A DNA stretch of 9,399 bases. Source: Hyphomicrobium_A sp964622715. GTDB lineage: Bacteria > Pseudomonadota > Alphaproteobacteria > Rhizobiales > Hyphomicrobiaceae. Where the stretch lies: assembly GCA_964622715.1 (NCBI GenBank), contig CAZURR010000090.1, positions 1 to 9,399 on the forward strand, given 5' to 3'. Below, one piece after another: positions 6,698 to 9,399 of this stretch. How positions within the stretch are numbered: position 1 is the first letter of the stretch; each line of letters opens with the position of its first letter. The translations under genes and the position numbers were made by a program. Below the pieces are notes generated by a model. That model was not told the DNA's origin and did not search any database. It saw only the letters and a program-made list of their open reading frames with translations.

Positions 6698-7225
6698 TCA
6701 ACCGGAGCGATTGCCGCGGCTGGCCTCATATAAGAACCAAACGCGCCGTTCCGTCTCGTCAATCCAGTTCTCCAGGAGGCTAGCAGTCGCCACATCCCTA
6801 TGCTCGTCGCAAAGGTCATGGACCTCGCGCATGCGCGACACCAGGTCTTTGTTGTCTTCACGCAGCTCAGCCAGCATGTCTTGCGGCTCTACCTAGTCGG
6901 CGTCATTATCCTCCATCCGCTGTAGACGTGCGATGTGGCCAACGGAGCGCAGCGTCGTACCGCCGATCTTGCGCACGCGCTCGGCCAAGGGGTCAGTCAT
7001 GGCAAAGATCTGATCGCTCTGCTCGTCGAGCAATAGGTGATAGTCGCGAAAATGTGGGCCGCTGACGTGCCAGTGGAAATTCTTGGTCTTGAGATAAAGC
7101 GCAAACGTATCGGCTAGAAGCGTGGTGAGCGCGCCAGAAAGGTCGCGCACAGCGTTACTTTTAAGATCAGTGGGAGTGGCAAGTGGCGCTTTGCGCCGTT
7201 CTGCAGCCTTGCTCTTGTCGCTCAT
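6698..7225 (-). pseudogene. dps: Dps ferritin-like protein gene with in-frame TAG
   Basis: Dps forms a 12-subunit shell that oxidises Fe2+ with H2O2, stores iron and protects DNA. The start at 7225 is set by AAGGAG at a good distance. The predicted 175-codon frame has the inter-subunit ferroxidase ligands with exactly the spacing of Listeria Dps: H51, H63, D67, D78, E82, in NFHWHVSGPHF and YHLLLDEQ. After residue 110 (EDNDAD) a TAG codon occurs at 6895-6893. The same frame then continues for 64 sense codons with typical Dps sequence (QDMLAELREDNKDL, ASLLENWIDETERR) to a TGA at 6700-6698. The family has a large hydrophobic residue at the TAG position, so a single change from a Tyr codon is the simplest origin. 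A 110-residue product would lack the last helices and the bundle. Either a recent nonsense mutation or a sequence error; the rest shows no decay. Confidence 0.9.
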
Positions 7226-7335
7226 AGGAAATCTCCTTAGCTGGCCTTCACCCGATCCCAATATGTGATAGCGCAATGGAATTTACGAGCGCGCCTAACG
7301 GTGTGTTGATCGTTGACTGGGTTGGGGCGGCACAA

Positions 7336-7584
7336 TCACGCAAGGCTAGCGCGGATGGCCGCAAGCTCGGCCTTTGGATCGTCGAACTCTTCGAACTCGT
7401 GCGGTATGCGCCGGTACCAATACCGGGCGTTGTGATTGTCGCCTTCGATTTTGTGGAGGACGGCGTGCAGCCAGTCGGCGGTCGCATCGCCTTCAAGCTT
7501 TTGCGTCGCCTTGTGGGCCGCCTCCCAGTCGCCGGCAAGGGCGAGGTCGATGGCCCCGATCAGCTCATCTTTTGTTGCTGCCAT
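7336..7584 (-). CDS. small conserved-looking protein overlapping the queC 3' end
   Basis: Predicted 82-residue soluble protein. I recognise no named family. It is rich in Ala, Asp, Glu and His, with predicted helices and the motif series AGDWEAAHKATQ (17-28), ADWLHAVLHKIEGD (36-49) and NARYWYRR (52-59). This spacing of Trp, His and Tyr residues resembles a short helical-repeat (TPR-like) protein, and such patterns look selected rather than random. The ATG at 7584 was chosen because the conserved part begins there and a GGGA sequence precedes it; upstream ATGs at 7593 and 7644 are in frame. The start lies inside queC, overlapping its end by 25 bases, so translation is probably coupled. The dps gene begins 110 bp downstream. 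A role linked to QueC is suggested only by position. Confidence 0.75.
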   Translation of the reverse strand: MAATKDELIGAIDLALAGDWEAAHKATQKLEGDATADWLHAVLHKIEGDNHNARYWYRRIPHEFEEFDDPKAELAAIRASLA

Positions 7585-8276
7585 TTTTCCCATCCCTTCG
7601 CGCGCAAAAGGCACGCCGGACAATGGCCACACCCATAGCCCCAAACGTGGCGGCGCGAGCGAATGCCAAGATAGCAGGTATGGGTGTCCTCGACGATCAA
7701 CTCGATCAACGGTGTGCCACCGAGTTGCTCGGCCAGTGCCCAGGTCCCGGCCTTATCAATCCACATGAGCGGGGTCTCGAGCGTGAATTCTGCATCCATG
7801 CCCAGCGAAATGGCTTTGCCCAACGCTTGCAGCGTTTCGCTGCGGCAGTCGGGATAGCCCGAATAGTCCGTCTCGCACATACCACCGACGAGGATGCGCA
7901 TGCCGCGGCGGTAAGCCAGGGCGGCGGCATAGGTAAAGAAGAGCAGGTTGCGACCCGGCACGAATGTGGAGGGCAGGCCGGCTGCCGTCAGCTCGATCTC
8001 GGCATCGCGGGTAAGCGCGGTGTCGCTGAGGCGCCCCAGTTCTGGCAGCTCCAGCATGTGGTCAGACCCAAGCTGGTCACCCCAGCGCGGAACTAGCGTG
8101 GCCAGCTTATCGCGTAGCGTGTGGCGCTGACCAAGTTCGGCGGCATGCCGTTGACCATACGTAAAGCCGACCGTCTCGACACACTTGTAACGGTCGAGCG
8201 CCCAGGCCAGACAGACGGTGGAGTCTTGTCCGCCGGAAAAAAGGACGAGAGCGGCGCTGCTCGTTGATGCGCTCAT
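7560..8276 (-). CDS. queC: 7-cyano-7-deazaguanine (preQ0) synthase
   Basis: Converts 7-carboxy-7-deazaguanine to preQ0 in two ATP-dependent steps (amide, then nitrile) using ammonia. The 238-residue product has the N-type ATP pyrophosphatase loop LFSGGQDST at 12-20, the substrate-binding segments FTYGQRH (38-44) and FVPGRN (105-110), and GGMCETDYSGYPDCR (131-145). Structural zinc is held by C201, C216, C219 and C222 (CGHCPAC). The 14-residue spacer between the first two cysteines is longer than the eight of E. coli QueC. The ATG at 8276 has only a weak GGTGAG upstream but gives the expected N-terminus. It is separated from queE-queD-queF by dps and the DUF2239 gene, so it needs its own promoter, within the 132 bp shared with divergent eno. 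Confidence 0.97.
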   Translation of the reverse strand: MSASTSSAALVLFSGGQDSTVCLAWALDRYKCVETVGFTYGQRHAAELGQRHTLRDKLATLVPRWGDQLGSDHMLELPELGRLSDTALTRDAEIELTAAGLPSTFVPGRNLLFFTYAAALAYRRGMRILVGGMCETDYSGYPDCRSETLQALGKAISLGMDAEFTLETPLMWIDKAGTWALAEQLGGTPLIELIVEDTHTCYLGIRSRRHVWGYGCGHCPACLLRAKGWEKWQQQKMS

Positions 8277-8408
8277 GGGCTCACCATGCCAGCAACATTG
8301 GTGCGCGCGCTAGCCCTGCGTCATTTTCTCCAATTCAAGGCGCCCCTTGCGTCAAACAGCAGACCAGATAAAACCCCGCGAAGCCGGTTTGATCAGTAGG
8401 ATAAAGCC
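8277..8408. promoter_or_regulatory. divergent intergenic region queC / eno
   Basis: This 132-bp region must hold the start signals of queC (-) and eno (+). A plus-strand TTGCGT at 8347-8352 with GATAAA at 8367-8372 is the best promoter-like pair seen, but the 14-bp spacing is short. AGGAT at 8398-8402 is the eno ribosome binding site. I do not recognise a preQ1 riboswitch on the queC side. Confidence 0.35.
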
Positions 8409-9399
8409 ATGACCGCCATCATCGACATCATCGGCCGCGAGATTCTCGACAGCCGCGGCAACCCGACAGTGGAGGTCGATGTCGTCTTGGAAGACGGCGC
8501 CTCTGGCCGCGCCGCGGTGCCATCGGGCGCGTCGACAGGTGCACACGAGGCCGTCGAGCTACGCGACGGCGATGCGGCGCGTTATCAGGGCAAGGGCGTC
8601 ACCAAGGCCGTCGATGCGGTCAACGGCGAAATCTACGATGCGCTGGCCGGTATGGACGCAGAAGATCAGCGTGGCGTCGACGCGGCTATGATCAAGCTCG
8701 ACGGAACCAAGAACAAGAGCCGGCTTGGAGCCAACGCCATCCTTGGTGTTTCGCTTGCCTGTGCAAATGCTGCTGCAGAAACCAGCGGGCTTGCTCTTTA
8801 TCGCTACATTGGCGGGGCTGCCGCGCACGTGCTGCCCGTGCCGATGATGAACATCGTCAACGGGGGCATGCACGCCGACAACCCAATCGACATACAAGAA
8901 TTTTTGATTATGCCCGTTGCGGCAGACTCATGCGCGGACGCTATACGCATGGGCGCGGAGATCTTTCACACGCTGAAGAAGGCACTGAAGGAGGCCGGCC
9001 ATAACACCAACGTGGGTGACGAGGGCGGCTTTGCGCCCAATTTGAAGTCTGCCGACGAGGCGCTGACGTTTATCATGAAGGCAATCGAGACGTCCGGTTA
9101 TAAGCCCGGCGATGAAGTGATGCTGGCGCTCGACTGTGCGTCGACCGAGTACTTCAAGGGCGGGAAATACAACCTGGTTGGTGAGGGCAAGTTGCTGGAT
9201 GTGGCAGACATGGTCGATTACCTGTCGGACCTTGTTAAGCGCTATCCCATCATCTCAGTTGAGGACGGAATGGCGGAGGACGATTGGGAGGGTTGGAAGG
9301 CCCTGACCGAGGCCATCGGCGCGCGTTGCCAGCTCATCGGAGACGACCTCTTCGTCACCAACACGGAGCGGCTATCGCAAGGCATCGCCAAAGGCATCG
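8409..9399 (+). CDS. eno: enolase (phosphopyruvate hydratase), 3' end outside window
   Basis: Glycolytic/gluconeogenic enzyme that interconverts 2-phosphoglycerate and phosphoenolpyruvate; cytoplasmic, octameric or dimeric, Mg2+-dependent. The 330 visible residues correspond to about three quarters of the usual ~425. The N-terminus IGREILDSRGNPTVE (8-22) and flexible loop PSGASTG (38-44) are canonical. Visible catalytic residues are H155 (NGGMHADN), Q163 and E164 (IQEF), and the general acid E205 in NVGDEGGFAPN. Mg2+ ligands are D242 (ALDCAS), E285 (SVEDGM) and D312 (GDDLF). The catalytic base Lys (E. coli Lys342) lies beyond the edge. The ATG at 8409 is preceded by AGGAT. The frame is free of stops to the window end. 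In many proteobacteria pyrG or pdhA lies near eno, but here queC is the upstream neighbour. Confidence 0.98.
   Translation, partial: MTAIIDIIGREILDSRGNPTVEVDVVLEDGASGRAAVPSGASTGAHEAVELRDGDAARYQGKGVTKAVDAVNGEIYDALAGMDAEDQRGVDAAMIKLDGTKNKSRLGANAILGVSLACANAAAETSGLALYRYIGGAAAHVLPVPMMNIVNGGMHADNPIDIQEFLIMPVAADSCADAIRMGAEIFHTLKKALKEAGHNTNVGDEGGFAPNLKSADEALTFIMKAIETSGYKPGDEVMLALDCASTEYFKGGKYNLVGEGKLLDVADMVDYLSDLVKRYPIISVEDGMAEDDWEGWKALTEAIGARCQLIGDDLFVTNTERLSQGIAKGI

Noticed and set aside
6577..6861. 94-residue minus-strand ORF containing GAFGSYMRPA, similar to GAFGSYLRPA near the serine hydrolase start (about 2929-2958); about 23 of 31 bases match
   Set aside because: The minus-strand segment is dps coding sequence in another frame, with conserved Dps residues, so a shared repeat or peptide is not needed; the match is taken as chance.
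6893..6895. TAG recoded as an amino acid
   Set aside because: TAG is the natural stop of the glycosyltransferase in the same window and no other in-frame TAG is seen; mutation or error is simpler.
7374..8096. 240-residue plus-strand ORF
   Set aside because: Antisense to queC and the small downstream gene; low-complexity Arg/Ala composition typical of a GC-rich shadow frame.
8277..8408. preQ1 riboswitch upstream of queC
   Set aside because: I could not find the short hairpin with an A-rich tail and pairing segment that defines class I, and no class II-like structure was evident by eye.

Overview
The window looks like part of an alphaproteobacterial chromosome, probably Hyphomicrobiales or a relative, recovered as a metagenome or draft scaffold. 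The evidence is moderately high GC, protein sequences of alphaproteobacterial style (QueE with a CX14CX2C cluster, QueC with a long spacer in its zinc site, an L,D-transpeptidase of the YcbB type) and a 100-base N gap. No mobile element, CRISPR array, rRNA or tRNA is visible. The region is mostly conserved chromosomal genes, and I do not see a clear undescribed multi-gene system.

Layout. Positions 1-1205 (-) hold most of a periplasmic L,D-transpeptidase, cut by the window edge just before its catalytic Cys motif. A gap of about 360 bp with no firm gene follows. Positions 1566-2825 (+) encode a GT1/UGT80-like glycosyltransferase and 2909-4177 (+) an exported serine hydrolase of the beta-lactamase/DD-peptidase fold. 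Positions 8277-4193 on the minus strand carry the preQ0/preQ1 (queuosine precursor) genes in two blocks. The first is queE-queD-queF (5894 to 4193); the second is queC followed by an overlapping small gene (8276 to 7336). Between the blocks lie a dps gene (7225-6698, -) broken by an in-frame TAG and a divergently placed DUF2239 gene (6036-6677, +). The DUF2239 promoter is bracketed by two TATCCGG(A/G)TAGAA elements. The window ends inside enolase (eno, 8409 onward, +).

How the genes work together. QueD makes 6-carboxytetrahydropterin, QueE rearranges it to 7-carboxy-7-deazaguanine, QueC converts that to preQ0 with ATP and ammonia, and QueF reduces preQ0 to preQ1 with NADPH. preQ1 is the base inserted into tRNA by TGT. 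The presence of QueF points to tRNA queuosine rather than to preQ0-based DNA modification. folE, tgt, queA and queG are not in the window.

Points most worth checking are the nonsense codon in dps, the QueD protein lacking the usual catalytic Cys, the paired operator-like elements at the DUF2239 promoter, and the N gap. The gap is flanked by an exact 55-bp duplicate and disappears into an intact queD when the overlap is merged.
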